Assembly: GCF_003234855.1 (NCBI RefSeq)
Contig: NZ_QKTO01000017.1
Span: forward strand, 1 to 56,292
Length of the DNA stretch: 56,292 nt
From: Curtobacterium sp. MCBD17_032
GTDB lineage: Bacteria > Actinomycetota > Actinomycetes > Actinomycetales > Microbacteriaceae
Direction of reading: 5' to 3'
Shown here in pieces: positions 15,921 through 25,040 of the stretch (the first letter of the stretch is position 1; each line of letters starts with the position of its first letter). A program made the position numbers and the translations under genes. Below the pieces are notes generated by a model that was given only the letters and a program-made list of their open reading frames with translations, searched no databases and was not told the origin of the DNA.

Positions 15921-17792
15921 ATGGCTCAGCGCATCGAGGACCACGCCCTCATCGGGGACTGCCACACCGCTGCTCTCGTGACGCGGGACGGGGACGTCGA
16001 CTGGGCGTGCCTCCCCCGGTTCGACAGCGCGTCCACCTTCGCCGCACTGCTCGGCGACGAGCACGACGGGCAGTGGTCGCTCCGCCCCACCGACGGCACC
16101 GCCACGCCGGTCCGACGACACGACGGCGACTCCCTCGTGCTCTCGACGGTGTGGACGACCCCGACCGGCGTCGTCGAGGTGACGGACTTCATGCCGGTCG
16201 ACGAGCACCGTGCCTCGATCGTGCGCCGGGTACGCGGGCTCACCGGCACCGTCGAGGTCCAGCAGGTGCTCCGCATCCGGTTCGGCTACGGGGACGTCCT
16301 CCCCTGGATCCGCCAGGTCGGCGACGACGAGGAGCCCGTCCTCGTCGCCACGGCCGGTCCGGACGCGGTCGTGGTCCGTGGGCCCCGGTTCCGCGCGGAC
16401 GACCACCGGCACGTCGTCACGACCACGGTCCACGACGGCGACGTCCTCGACACGACCCTGACCTGGTTCCCGTCGCACCGCGAACCCCCGGAGCCGTTCG
16501 ACGTCGACGACGCGCTGCACCGGACGCGCGCCTGGTGGCACGACTGGACCTCCCGGACGCGCGCCGAGGGGCCGTACGCGTCCGCGGTCCGGAAGTCGCT
16601 CATGTACCTGCGCGCGATGACCCACGCCGAGACCGGCGGCGTCGTGGCGGCCGCGACCACGAGCCTCCCGGAGGACCCCGGCGGCGAACGCAACTGGGAC
16701 TACCGGTTCGTCTGGCTCCGCGACGCGTCGATGGCGCTCGCGTCCCTCATCGCGCACGGCTACCGGGACGAAGCCGCGGACTGGCGCGGCTGGTTGCTCC
16801 GCGCGATCGCCGGCGACCCGGACGACGTCCAGATCATGTACGGCATCGCCGGTGAGCGCGAGCTGCCGGAACGGACCCTCGAGCACCTGGCGGGCTACGC
16901 CGGATCGACCCCGGTGCGCGTCGGCAACGGCGCGTACACGCAGTACCAGGGCGACGTGTTCGGCGAGGTGCTGTCCGCGCTCCATGACGCGCGCGAGCTC
17001 GGCGTCGAGGAGAGCGGTGCCTCGTGGTCGCTGCAACGGGCCCTCCTCGCACACGTCGAGGAGCACTGGCAGGACGCGGACAACGGCATCTGGGAGATGC
17101 GCGGACCCCGCCGGCACTTCACGCACTCCCGCGCGATGATCTGGGCGGCCTTCGACCGCGGGGTCGCCGCCTGCGAGGAGTTCGGGCTCGAGGGACCGGT
17201 CGAACGCTGGCGGTCCCTGCGCGACCAGGTCCGTGCCGAGATCGAGGAGCACGCCTGGAACGCCGACCGCGGGTCCTACCGGCAGCACTACGATACCGAC
17301 GAGGTGGACGCGAGCCTGCTCGTCCTGCCGCAGATCGGGTACTGCCGCCCGGACGACCCGCGGATGCTCGGCACCGTCGCGGCGATCGAGGAGGACCTGC
17401 GCGTCGGCGAGGACGGCCTCGTCCTGCGGTACCGGACCTCCTCGGGCTTCGACGGACTGAGCGGGGCGGAACACCCGTTCCTGGCGTGCTCGTTCTGGCT
17501 CGTCGAGCAGTACGCCGGGTCGGGACGGCTGGCCGACGCCGAACGGCTCATGGACGTGCTCGTCGGGTACGCGAACGACGTCGGCATGCTCTCCGAGGAG
17601 GTCGACGTGGCCACCGGACACCACATCGGCAACACCCCGCAGGCGCTGTCGCACCTGACGCTCGTGACGGCGGCGGACGCGATCGCGCGTGCGCAGGGTG
17701 CGGACGCCGGGCACCGGACGCGCAGAGCCCGGCGCAGCGGCGGCACGGCGAGCGTCACCGGCGCCGGCGAGCGAGCCGGTCGCCCCGCCTGA
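15921..17792 (+). CDS. Glycoside hydrolase family 15 protein (glucoamylase or trehalase type)
   Basis: A 623-residue cytosolic enzyme. An N-terminal beta domain (from IEDHALIGDCHTAALV) is followed by an (alpha/alpha)6 barrel with NWDYRFVWLRDAS at 258-270. The likely general acid is Glu392 in DNGIWEMRG and the general base is in SEEVD (Glu559 or Glu560). Mycobacterial homologues of this layout are trehalases, so trehalose is a fair guess; glucoamylase or dextranase activity is possible. The last 30 residues (RTRRARRSGG onward) look unstructured. No signal peptide is visible. Confidence 0.85.
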   Translation: MAQRIEDHALIGDCHTAALVTRDGDVDWACLPRFDSASTFAALLGDEHDGQWSLRPTDGTATPVRRHDGDSLVLSTVWTTPTGVVEVTDFMPVDEHRASIVRRVRGLTGTVEVQQVLRIRFGYGDVLPWIRQVGDDEEPVLVATAGPDAVVVRGPRFRADDHRHVVTTTVHDGDVLDTTLTWFPSHREPPEPFDVDDALHRTRAWWHDWTSRTRAEGPYASAVRKSLMYLRAMTHAETGGVVAAATTSLPEDPGGERNWDYRFVWLRDASMALASLIAHGYRDEAADWRGWLLRAIAGDPDDVQIMYGIAGERELPERTLEHLAGYAGSTPVRVGNGAYTQYQGDVFGEVLSALHDARELGVEESGASWSLQRALLAHVEEHWQDADNGIWEMRGPRRHFTHSRAMIWAAFDRGVAACEEFGLEGPVERWRSLRDQVRAEIEEHAWNADRGSYRQHYDTDEVDASLLVLPQIGYCRPDDPRMLGTVAAIEEDLRVGEDGLVLRYRTSSGFDGLSGAEHPFLACSFWLVEQYAGSGRLADAERLMDVLVGYANDVGMLSEEVDVATGHHIGNTPQALSHLTLVTAADAIARAQGADAGHRTRRARRSGGTASVTGAGERAGRPA

Positions 17793-18015
17793 GGCGGTGG
17801 GGCGGGCGTGCCGGCGGTGCCGACATGGCCGCCTGTCGGCTCACGCGGGTCCCGCGACCACGGAACCTCGGCGGCCGGGATCGCGGAGTTCCGGAACCGG
17901 AACGGCAGCGCGCGGCGTGACGTGGAACCGCGACGACGCACGATCGGAGACCGCCTTCCGCTCCCCTGCCCGGCGATCGGGGCCCGGTCCGGCTCGGCAC
18001 GGCTGGCGCGGAACA

Positions 18016-18055
18016 GACGGGAGGCCCGGTACCGATCGGTACCGGGCCTCCCGTC
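18016..18055. terminator. Perfect 40-bp palindrome, bidirectional terminator between convergent genes
   Basis: The left arm GACGGGAGGCCCGGTACC (18016-18033) is exactly mirrored at 18038-18055 around GATC. Its ends are two inverted copies of the GACGGGAGGCSCGG element found elsewhere in the window. It sits between the GH15 gene (plus) and zwf (minus), 18 bp past the zwf stop, so it can terminate both. The rest of the 281-bp gap holds nothing I recognise. Confidence 0.85.
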
Positions 18056-18073
18056 ATGCCGTGGTGCTGGCCG

Positions 18074-19447
18074 TCAGGACGAGCTCACCCACTCGGCCGG
18101 GCCGCGCGAACCCGCCCGGTACTCCTCGAGCGGGACCGCGCCCGACTTCCACGCCGAGACGACCGGCTCGACGATCTCCCAGCAGCGCTCGGCCACGTCG
18201 CCGCGGATCGAGAGCAGCGGGTCGTCGTGGAAGATGCCGTTGAGCACCTCGCCGTAGGGCGTGAGCTCACCGTCGTCGAAGGACGAGGACAGGGTGACCT
18301 GGCCCATCTCGAACGGGTTGCCGCCACCGTTCGCCGACACCGACAGCTCGATCTCGTCCGGGTTGAGGACGATGCGCAGCGTGTCGGCCTTCGGGCGCCC
18401 GGACAGGCCGGAGGGGAGGCGGGTGACCGGCTTGAAGGTGATGAGCACCTCCTTGCGGCTGGCTCCGAGGGCCTTGCCGGACCGCAGGGTGAAGGGGACG
18501 CCTGCCCAGCGGGCGGTGTCGACCTCGACCTCGATCTCGGCGAGCGTCTCGGTCTCGCGGGACGCGTCCACGCCGTCCTCGTCCTGGTAGGAGGGGAGGT
18601 CCTTGCCGTCGATCGTGCCGGCGGTGTAGACGGCACGGCGCGAGGCGGTGGTGGCGTCGTCGCCCTTCAGACGGGTCGAGCGGAGCACGCGGGCCAGCGA
18701 GGACCGGAACTCCACCGAGTCGATCGCGGCGGGGGCGTCCATCGTCACGAGGGCGAGGATCTGCAGCAGGTGCGACTGGATCATGTCGACGAGCGCGCCG
18801 GCCTCGTCGTAGTACTGCGCGCGGTTCTCGAGACCCAGCGTCTCGTCGTAGAAGACGTCGACCTTCTCGATGTTGTCGGCGTTCCAGATGGGCTCGAACA
18901 GGCGGTTCGCGAAGCGCAGGCCGATGATGTTGAGGACCGTCGTGCGACCGAGGAAGTGGTCGGTGCGGTGGACCCGCTCCTCCGGCACGAGCTCGAGCAC
19001 GGTCTTGTTGAGTGCCTCCGCCGACGCGACGTCGGTGCCGAACGGCTTCTCGAACGCGAGGGTGGTGCCCTCGGGGAGCTCGACGTGCTGCAGCGCCTCG
19101 CAGATGTCCGAAGCGATCTGCGGCGGGAGGGCGAAGTAGAGGATCGGCTCGGCGTCGGCCGCGGCGAGCAGCGCCTTCAGGTGCTCCGGGTCGGTCGGGT
19201 CGCCCTGGATGAACTGCGTCGACTCGATGGTCGCGTCGACCTCGGGGCCCGTCACGTCCTGCGACGCGAACGACTTCGTGACGACGTCCTTCCACTGCTC
19301 CGCGCTGCGGGCACTGCGACCCGTACCGATGAGCTGCACCGGGACGGACCGGCCGCTCTGGAGGAACGTGCCGAGACCGGGCAGGAGGAGACGGGAGGCG
19401 AGGTCGCCCGTCGCGCCGAAGATGATGAGGGTGCGCTTGTCGGTCAC
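18074..19447 (-). CDS. zwf: Glucose-6-phosphate dehydrogenase (divergent short form)
   Basis: A 457-residue enzyme of the G6PD family, which oxidises glucose 6-phosphate with NADP in the pentose phosphate pathway. The nucleotide motif GATGDLA is at 11-17 and EKPFG at 133-137. The active-site motif, usually RIDHYLGK, reads RTDHFLGR (161-168), so the phosphate-contacting Lys is Arg. The usual GxxRDxxQNHLLQ reads GALVDMIQSHLLQ. Family members are often near 500 residues, so this is a short, divergent form. The GTG at 19447 follows AAAGGAG. It is not grouped with opcA or tal, which fits a second paralogue. Confidence 0.8.
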   Translation of the reverse strand: MTDKRTLIIFGATGDLASRLLLPGLGTFLQSGRSVPVQLIGTGRSARSAEQWKDVVTKSFASQDVTGPEVDATIESTQFIQGDPTDPEHLKALLAAADAEPILYFALPPQIASDICEALQHVELPEGTTLAFEKPFGTDVASAEALNKTVLELVPEERVHRTDHFLGRTTVLNIIGLRFANRLFEPIWNADNIEKVDVFYDETLGLENRAQYYDEAGALVDMIQSHLLQILALVTMDAPAAIDSVEFRSSLARVLRSTRLKGDDATTASRRAVYTAGTIDGKDLPSYQDEDGVDASRETETLAEIEVEVDTARWAGVPFTLRSGKALGASRKEVLITFKPVTRLPSGLSGRPKADTLRIVLNPDEIELSVSANGGGNPFEMGQVTLSSSFDDGELTPYGEVLNGIFHDDPLLSIRGDVAERCWEIVEPVVSAWKSGAVPLEEYRAGSRGPAEWVSSS

Positions 19448-19626
19448 CTGAGGTGACTCCTTTCGCTTGTGGACGGTCCTCTGGACCTCAGGCCGCGAGC
19501 ATGCGGTCCTCAGTGCCCAAGACCCATCGTGCCCGGGTGATTCCCGGACCGTTGTCGAAGAGGGGGTGATGTGGATGAGCGGGGTGTCGGCCGGTCGTGG
19601 GGAGGCCCGGCTCACCCCGGACGCAG

Positions 19627-19657
19627 TTCGGGCGGCACCGAGATGGTGCCGCCCGAA
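19627..19657 (-). terminator. Hairpin terminator of the cytochrome oxidase operon
   Basis: TTCGGGCGGCACC (19627-19639) pairs perfectly with GGTGCCGCCCGAA (19645-19657) around a 5-base loop, 15 bp past the ctaF stop. The remaining bases up to the zwf start (19448-19626) must hold the zwf promoter, but no clear box is seen. Confidence 0.8.
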
Positions 19658-19672
19658 GCGCGTGAGGTGGGG

Positions 19673-20089
19673 TCAGTGCCCGAAGTTTCCGCGGTAGTAC
19701 TCGTAGACCCAGCCGACGAGGGTGATCGCGACGAGCGCGAGCCCGATCGGCACGATCCAGAGACCGGCCGCGACACCGAGGAAGCAGACCGCGATGGCGG
19801 CGGCGAGGAAGATCGGCCACCACGACCACGGGCTGAAGTGCCCGAGCTCGGCGTCGCCGTCTTCGATGTTCGCGTCCTGACGGTCTTCCGGCAGCACCCC
19901 GCCCTGCGCCGACATGACGCGGCCCAGGTAGAAGGCGATGAACGCCGACATGATCCCGGTCAGGCCGATCGACAGGGTGCCGACCCACTCGATGTTGCCG
20001 TAGTAGATGATCGACCAGATCGTGTACGCGGCGTCCGCGATCACGAAGAAGACGAACAGGATCCAGAACAGATTGGTGTTGGCGCGCAT
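19673..20089 (-). CDS. ctaF: Cytochrome c oxidase subunit IV (actinobacterial type)
   Basis: A 138-residue membrane protein with four hydrophobic helices (about 7-30, 36-57, 90-108 and 110-130) and a short acidic loop in the middle (PEDRQDANIEDGD). This size and layout match subunit IV of the aa3 oxidase in Actinobacteria, which stabilises the core and has no cofactor. The ATG at 20089 lies 6 bp after the ctaD stop, so it belongs to the same operon. Confidence 0.92.
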   Translation of the reverse strand: MRANTNLFWILFVFFVIADAAYTIWSIIYYGNIEWVGTLSIGLTGIMSAFIAFYLGRVMSAQGGVLPEDRQDANIEDGDAELGHFSPWSWWPIFLAAAIAVCFLGVAAGLWIVPIGLALVAITLVGWVYEYYRGNFGH

Positions 20090-20095
20090 GGCGTG

Positions 20096-21835
20096 TTACT
20101 TCACCTCGCCCTTCGCGGCGTCGTAGGTCGGAGCGTCGGGAGCGTCCTTCGCGGGTCCCACACCGACCGGCACGCCGGCTTCCGGGTGGTTCAGGTCGAA
20201 CGCCGGGGATTCGGATCGGATGCGCGGGATCGACGTGAAGTTGTGCCGAGGCGGCGGGCAGGAGGTCGCCCACTCGAGCGAGCGGCCGTAGCCCCACGGG
20301 TCGTTGACGGCGACCTTCGGCGCGTTCCGCGCCGTGACGTAGACGTTGAAGATGAACGGCAGGAAGGAGATGCCGAGGATCATCGAGCCGACCGTCGAGA
20401 CCTGGTTCATCCAGGTGAAGTTGTCGTCCGGCAGGTAGGTGGCGTAGCGACGGGGCATGCCCACGACACCGAGCCAGTGCTGGATGAGGAACGTCGTGTG
20501 GAACCCGACGAAGAGCAGCCAGAAGTGGATCTTGCCGAGACGCTCGTTGAGCATCTGCCCGGTGAACTTCGGCCACCAGAAGTAGAAGCCGGAGAACATC
20601 GCGAAGACGACGGTGCCGAAGACGACGTAGTGGAAGTGGGCGACGACGAAGTACGAGTCGGACACGTGGAAGTCGAGCGGCGGCGAGGCCAGGATCACAC
20701 CGGTGAGGCCACCGAAGGTGAAGGTGACGAGGAAGCCGATCGCCCAGAGGATCGGCGTCTCGAACGTCACCGAACCGCGCCACATGGTGCCGACCCAGTT
20801 GAAGATCTTCACGCCGGTGGGGACCGCGATGAGCATCGTCATGAGCGAGAACCACGGCAGCAGGACGCCACCGGTGACGTACATGTGGTGCGCCCACACC
20901 GTGATCGACAGGGCCGCGATCGTGATGGTCGCGTACACGAGGGTCTTGTACCCGAAGATCGGCTTGCGGCTGAAGACCGGGAAGACCTCGGAGACGATGC
21001 CGAAGAACGGCAGCGCGATGATGTACACCTCGGGGTGCCCGAAGAACCAGAACAGGTGCTGCCAGAGCAGTGCTCCACCGTTCGCCGGGTTGAAGATCTG
21101 CGCGTCGAACACGCGGTCGAGACCGAGGCCGAACAGCGCGGCGGCGAGGACCGGGAAGGCCATCAGCACGAGGAGGCTCGTCACGAGGACGTTCCAGGTG
21201 AAGATCGACATGCGGAACATCGTCATGCCCGGCGCACGCATCGTGATGATCGTGGTGATGAAGTTCACCGCACCGAGGATCGTCGAGAAGCCGGTCATGC
21301 CGAGACCGAAGACCCACAACGTCCCGCCCAACCCTGGGGTGAACGTCGTGTCACTCAACGGCGCGTACGCGAACCACCCGAACGACGCCGCTCCCTGCGG
21401 CGTGAGGAAGCCACCGACGGCGATCGCGCTGCCGAAGAAGTACATCCAGAAGGCCAGGCCGTTCAGACGCGGGAACGCCACGTCCGGTGCACCGATCTGC
21501 AGCGGCATGATCGCGTTCGCGAAGCCCGAGAACAGCGGCGTCGCGAACATCAGCAGCATGATCGTGCCGTGCATCGTGAAGAGCTGGTTGTACTGCTCCT
21601 TCGTCGGCACGACCTGGAGCCCCGGCTCGAACAGCTGCGCACGGATGACGAGCGCCATGATGCCGGCGAGCAGGAAGTAGAGGAACGAGGTGATCAGGTA
21701 CATGTACCCGATCGTCTTGTGGTCGGTGGACGTGGCCCACCGGACGATGATGTTGCCCTTGCGGCCGACCTTCGATGCCTGGAAGTCCGGCGTCGAAGGC
21801 CTGGTGGTCGCCTGGCCGACGAATGACGTTGTCAT
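20096..21835 (-). CDS. ctaD: Cytochrome c oxidase subunit I
   Basis: A 579-residue catalytic subunit with 12 or so helices that reduces oxygen to water at the heme a3-CuB site and pumps protons. Heme a ligand candidate His89 lies in MHGTIML. CuB ligands are His267 in HPEVY (with Tyr271 for the His-Tyr crosslink) and His316-His317 in WAHHMYV. The heme ligands near HFHYVVFG are present. Proton-channel residues around the GNAIMP-like loop ([11 protein letters not shown]) fit the A-type family. The ATG at 21835 lies 12 bp from the ctaC stop. In Actinobacteria this oxidase joins the bc1 complex as a supercomplex, which is inference here. Confidence 0.97.
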   Translation of the reverse strand: MTTSFVGQATTRPSTPDFQASKVGRKGNIIVRWATSTDHKTIGYMYLITSFLYFLLAGIMALVIRAQLFEPGLQVVPTKEQYNQLFTMHGTIMLLMFATPLFSGFANAIMPLQIGAPDVAFPRLNGLAFWMYFFGSAIAVGGFLTPQGAASFGWFAYAPLSDTTFTPGLGGTLWVFGLGMTGFSTILGAVNFITTIITMRAPGMTMFRMSIFTWNVLVTSLLVLMAFPVLAAALFGLGLDRVFDAQIFNPANGGALLWQHLFWFFGHPEVYIIALPFFGIVSEVFPVFSRKPIFGYKTLVYATITIAALSITVWAHHMYVTGGVLLPWFSLMTMLIAVPTGVKIFNWVGTMWRGSVTFETPILWAIGFLVTFTFGGLTGVILASPPLDFHVSDSYFVVAHFHYVVFGTVVFAMFSGFYFWWPKFTGQMLNERLGKIHFWLLFVGFHTTFLIQHWLGVVGMPRRYATYLPDDNFTWMNQVSTVGSMILGISFLPFIFNVYVTARNAPKVAVNDPWGYGRSLEWATSCPPPRHNFTSIPRIRSESPAFDLNHPEAGVPVGVGPAKDAPDAPTYDAAKGEVK

Positions 21836-21847
21836 TGAGACGCGCCC

Positions 21848-22750
21848 TTACTTCTTGTCGCTCGACGCCTCGGCAGGCGCCTCGTTGTTCGGCTGGTTCG
21901 TGTTGGTGTCGTACTCGTTGCCGAGCAGGCCGACGTTGCCCTCGTCCGCGAGGGACTGGAGGTAGTCGTCGTACTCCGCCTGGGACACGACCTTCACCTG
22001 GAAGAGCATGAGCGAGTGGTACTCACCGCACAGCTCGGCGCACTTGCCCTGGAAGGTGCCTTCCTTCTCCGGGATGAAGTACTCGTAGTTCGTCTTGCCC
22101 GGGAGCATGTCCTTCTTGTAGAGGAAGTCGATGACCCAGAACGAGTGGTTGACGTCGCGCGAGCTGAGCTCGATCTCGACCTTCTTGCCGACCGGCAGGT
22201 ACAGCGTCGGGAGCAGCGACTCGTCGATCGCCCCGCCGCCGTTCTCTTCTTCCTGGGCCTGGATGCCCTGGTAGTAGACGCTGTCGTTCGGGTTCTTCTG
22301 GTCGATGTAGTTGAAGTCCCAGCCCCAGCGCTTGCCGTAGACGTGCACCGTGGCGTCCGGCTGCGCGAACGGCTTCTCGATCGCTTCCTGGTCCTTCGCG
22401 GTGAAGGCGAAGAAGCCGAGCACGAGGATGAGCGGCACGAGCGTGTAGAAGATCTCGAGCGGCATGTTGTACCGCATCTGCACGGGCAGGCCGGTCTGGC
22501 CCTTCCGACGGCGGTAGACGATCGCGGCCCAGATGACGAGGCCCCACACGATCAGACCGACGGCCAGGAGGACGATCCAGCTCGTCGTCCACAGGCCGAC
22601 GATGCGGCTCGTGTGGTTCGTGACGTCCTTCGTCTCCTCCGTGCCGGGGAGCCATCCGTTCAGCTGCTGCTGCGAGCAGCCAGCCAGTGCGATGACCAGA
22701 CCGACGGCCACCGGGACGGCCGCCCAACGTATACGGCGATTCGAACGCAC
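21848..22750 (-). CDS. ctaC: Cytochrome c oxidase subunit II
   Basis: A 300-residue lipoprotein-type subunit that carries the CuA centre and accepts electrons. The signal peptide ends in LAGC with Cys25. Two membrane helices follow (about 51-75 and 92-116), then the outer cupredoxin domain. The CuA site is complete: Cys237, Cys241, His245 and Met248 in CAELCGEYHSLM, with an earlier His in DVNHSFW. I use the GTG at 22750, which has GAGAGG six bases upstream; the frame open to 23026 has no support. First gene of the ctaCDF operon. Confidence 0.96.
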   Translation of the reverse strand: MRSNRRIRWAAVPVAVGLVIALAGCSQQQLNGWLPGTEETKDVTNHTSRIVGLWTTSWIVLLAVGLIVWGLVIWAAIVYRRRKGQTGLPVQMRYNMPLEIFYTLVPLILVLGFFAFTAKDQEAIEKPFAQPDATVHVYGKRWGWDFNYIDQKNPNDSVYYQGIQAQEEENGGGAIDESLLPTLYLPVGKKVEIELSSRDVNHSFWVIDFLYKKDMLPGKTNYEYFIPEKEGTFQGKCAELCGEYHSLMLFQVKVVSQAEYDDYLQSLADEGNVGLLGNEYDTNTNQPNNEAPAEASSDKK

Positions 22751-22883
22751 TGTTACCTCTCGGAAAGACGTGGGCCGGATCCGGTCGGTGGACGACCGGT
22801 GACGACGAGGATCCCGTCGACGAGCACCGCGGTCGGCACGAGGCCGGCACATGGGTGGCTCCCAGCTTGGTTGGAACACTCCT

Positions 22884-22889
22884 AGCCTA
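22884..22889 (-). promoter_or_regulatory. Candidate -10 element (TAGGCT) for the ctaCDF operon
   Basis: TAGGCT lies on the minus strand about 134 bp before the ctaC GTG. No -35 match is found at the right spacing, so this is only a TANNNT hit in the otherwise featureless 306-bp gap that also holds the terminator at 22997-23039. Confidence 0.3.
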
Positions 22890-22996
22890 CTCGCAGCCGT
22901 CGACACCGAGCGCACACCCGACACGCGTTGTGGACGGAACGAGGACCGGAGCGCGCGGTTTCCCCTGGTCACCGAGGTCCGGGGATCCGCGGGGGA

Positions 22997-23039
22997 ACGC
23001 GAACGGGGAGTGACCGTGTCGGTCACTCCCCGTTCGCGT
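22997..23039 (-). terminator. Strong hairpin terminator after erpA
   Basis: A perfect 19-bp stem (22997-23015 with 23021-23039; arm starts ACGCGAACGGGGAGTGACC) with a 5-base loop GTGTC. It lies 17 bp past the erpA stop and shields the ctaC promoter region from read-through. Confidence 0.9.
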
Positions 23040-23056
23040 GTCGGATCGTCGGGCGA

Positions 23057-23425
23057 TCAGTGGAAGCTGTCACCGCACGCGCAGCTGCCCTGCGCGTTCG
23101 GGTTGTCGATGGTGAAGCCCTGCTTCTGGATCGTGTCCTCGAAGTCGATCGTCGCACCGTCGAGGTAGGGCACGCTCATCTTGTCGACGACGACCTCGAC
23201 CCCGTCGAACTCCGCCGTGGCGTCACCGTCGAGGAGCCGCTCGTCGAAGTACAGCTGGTAGATCAGGCCCGAGCAGCCGCCTGGCTGGACGGCGAGGCGC
23301 AGGCGCAGGTCGTCGCGGCCCTCCTGCTCGAGCAGGCTGGCGACCTTCGCCGAAGCCGCGTCGCTCAGCAGCACACCGTGCGACGTGGCGTCGGTCGCTG
23401 CTTCGGTCGTGATGGTGTCGCTCAT
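23057..23425 (-). CDS. erpA: Iron-sulfur cluster insertion protein (ErpA/HesB family)
   Basis: A 122-residue A-type carrier that hands Fe-S clusters to target enzymes. The three conserved cysteines are Cys51 in GGCSG and Cys115 and Cys117 in GSCACGDSFH. The first 15 residues are a polar extension. It stands alone between two terminators or gaps, with ATG at 23425; the dipeptidase gene ends 100 bp upstream. ErpA, IscA and SufA cannot be told apart with certainty by sequence, but this single-gene type near ctaC is the usual actinobacterial one. Confidence 0.92.
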   Translation of the reverse strand: MSDTITTEAATDATSHGVLLSDAASAKVASLLEQEGRDDLRLRLAVQPGGCSGLIYQLYFDERLLDGDATAEFDGVEVVVDKMSVPYLDGATIDFEDTIQKQGFTIDNPNAQGSCACGDSFH

Positions 23426-23525
23426 CGGCGTCTCCCTCGTCGGCGGTGACCTTCACCGGCCGTCGCGTCGATTCTACGCGCCCCGACCGACGGGACCCGG
23501 ATCCAGGACCTGTGGAGGACCCGTG

Positions 23526-24989
23526 TCACGCGCGACCCTGCAGGCGGGCGAGCAGCACGGCCTCGGACAGGACGGCGCGGTGCAGCACGCCGAGGTGCTG
23601 CGACTCGTTCGGGCTGTGGGCACGGGTGTCCGGGTCCTCGACGCCGGTGACCAGGATCTGGGCGTCCGGGAACTCGGCGGCCAGGTCCGACACGAACGGG
23701 ATGGAGCCGCCGATGCCCTGCTCCACCGGCTCGGCACCCCAGCCCTCGGACATGGCGGTGCGGGCCTCCCGGACCGCCCAGCCGGACGTGTCGACGAGGA
23801 AGCCGTCGCCGGTGTCGACCTCGGTGATGTCCATCCGCGCACCGAAGGGGACACGGCTGCGCAGGTGGGCCTCCACGGCGGCGAACGCATCGGCGGCCGC
23901 CTGACCCGGCGCGACCCGCACGGACACGCGGGCGGAGACGGTGGGCAGCAGCGTGTTGGACGCGTTGGCCACGCTCGGGACGTCGAGGCCCGTCACGGTG
24001 ATCGACGGCTGGAACCACATCCGGGACAGCACGGGCCCGCTGCCGACCGGCCGTGCGCCCTCGACGAGGGCGGCCTCGGCCGCGAAGTCATCCTCGGAGC
24101 GCTCGGGCACCGGCGCGTCGTGAGCACGGAGACCCGCGACCCCGACCGCCCCGTCGTCGTCGTGCAACGAGGCGAGGAGCCGCACCATCGGCATCATCGC
24201 GTCCGGCGCCGCTCCCCCGTACATGCCGCTGTGGCTCGCGTGTTCGAGGGTCGTGACCGTCAACCTGAACGTCGTGTTGCCGCGCAGCGAGACGGTGATC
24301 GCCGGCACCTCGGTCGACCAGTTGTCGCTGTCCGCCACGACGATGACGTCGGCGGCGAGGTGGTCGCGCTGCTCGCGCAGGAAGGTGCGGAACGAGCGTG
24401 AGCCGAACTCCTCCTCGCCCTCGACGAAGAGCACGATCCCGACGTCCAGGTCGTCCCCGAACTGCGCGTGCACGGCGCGGAGGGCGGCGACGTGGGTCAT
24501 CACGCCGGCCTTGTCGTCCGAAGCGCCGCGCCCGTACAGGCGGTCCCCGCGGAGCGTCGGTTCGAACGGCGGCGTGTCCCAGAGCGCGTCGTCGCCCTGC
24601 GGCTGCACGTCGTGGTGCGCGTAGAGCATGACGGTCGGCGCGCCGTTCCGGGCCGGCCGCACCGCGAGCACCGCCGGCTGCCCGAGCTCGGTGTCTGCGT
24701 CGGTGGTGTCGGTCGGGGTGTCGCCCTCGACGGCGGAGCGGACGATGCGGACCTCGTCGAACACCCCCGTGGAGCGCACGAGGTCGGCCACCGCTTCGGC
24801 GCTCCGCTGCACGTGGGCTGCGTCGAACGCGGACCAGGACACCGAGGGGATCCGCACCAGGGCCGACAGGTCGGCGATCGTCGTGGGCAGCGCGCCGTGC
24901 ACGTGCTCGCGCAGCGCCTCCAGCAGTGCGGGGTCGGTCGCGGGTGCCGGCGACCCGGCGTCGGGGCTGTGCTTCTCGGTGTCGGTCAT
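23526..24989 (-). CDS. M20 family dipeptidase
   Basis: A 487-residue cytosolic zinc peptidase of the M20 (carboxypeptidase G2/carnosinase) family. Metal and catalytic motifs are visible: YAHHDVQPQGD, GRGASDDKAG, EGEEEFGS (catalytic Glu and ligand Glu), VADSDNW and the late NESQHLG region for the last His. The central dimerisation domain begins around TVSLRGNTTFRLTV. The ATG at 24989 is divergent from the DUF3043 gene. It most probably cleaves dipeptides; the exact substrate is open. Confidence 0.9.
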   Translation of the reverse strand: MTDTEKHSPDAGSPAPATDPALLEALREHVHGALPTTIADLSALVRIPSVSWSAFDAAHVQRSAEAVADLVRSTGVFDEVRIVRSAVEGDTPTDTTDADTELGQPAVLAVRPARNGAPTVMLYAHHDVQPQGDDALWDTPPFEPTLRGDRLYGRGASDDKAGVMTHVAALRAVHAQFGDDLDVGIVLFVEGEEEFGSRSFRTFLREQRDHLAADVIVVADSDNWSTEVPAITVSLRGNTTFRLTVTTLEHASHSGMYGGAAPDAMMPMVRLLASLHDDDGAVGVAGLRAHDAPVPERSEDDFAAEAALVEGARPVGSGPVLSRMWFQPSITVTGLDVPSVANASNTLLPTVSARVSVRVAPGQAAADAFAAVEAHLRSRVPFGARMDITEVDTGDGFLVDTSGWAVREARTAMSEGWGAEPVEQGIGGSIPFVSDLAAEFPDAQILVTGVEDPDTRAHSPNESQHLGVLHRAVLSEAVLLARLQGRA

Positions 24990-24995
24990 GGCCGG

Positions 24996-25001
24996 TAATC
25001 T
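24996..25001 (+). promoter_or_regulatory. Candidate divergent -10 (TAATCT) for the DUF3043 gene
   Basis: TAATCT on the plus strand lies 40 bp before the GTG at 25041. The overlapping TCTAGA palindrome also gives TAGATT on the minus strand, 7 bases before the dipeptidase ATG. The 51-bp gap must therefore hold both promoters. No -35 is clear. Confidence 0.4.
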
Positions 25002-25040
25002 AGAGGACGACCAGCCCGCAGACCGCCGTTAGGAACCACC

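Noticed and set aside
13938..17714. 1258-codon minus-strand frame opposite App1-like and GH15 genes
   Set aside because: It is an antisense shadow; the plus-strand genes have clear catalytic motifs, and the only minus-strand coding part (TetR) uses another frame.
17793..18073. Possible small RNA in the GH15-zwf gap
   Set aside because: The only structure is the terminator palindrome; no promoter boxes or conserved pairing beyond it can be seen.
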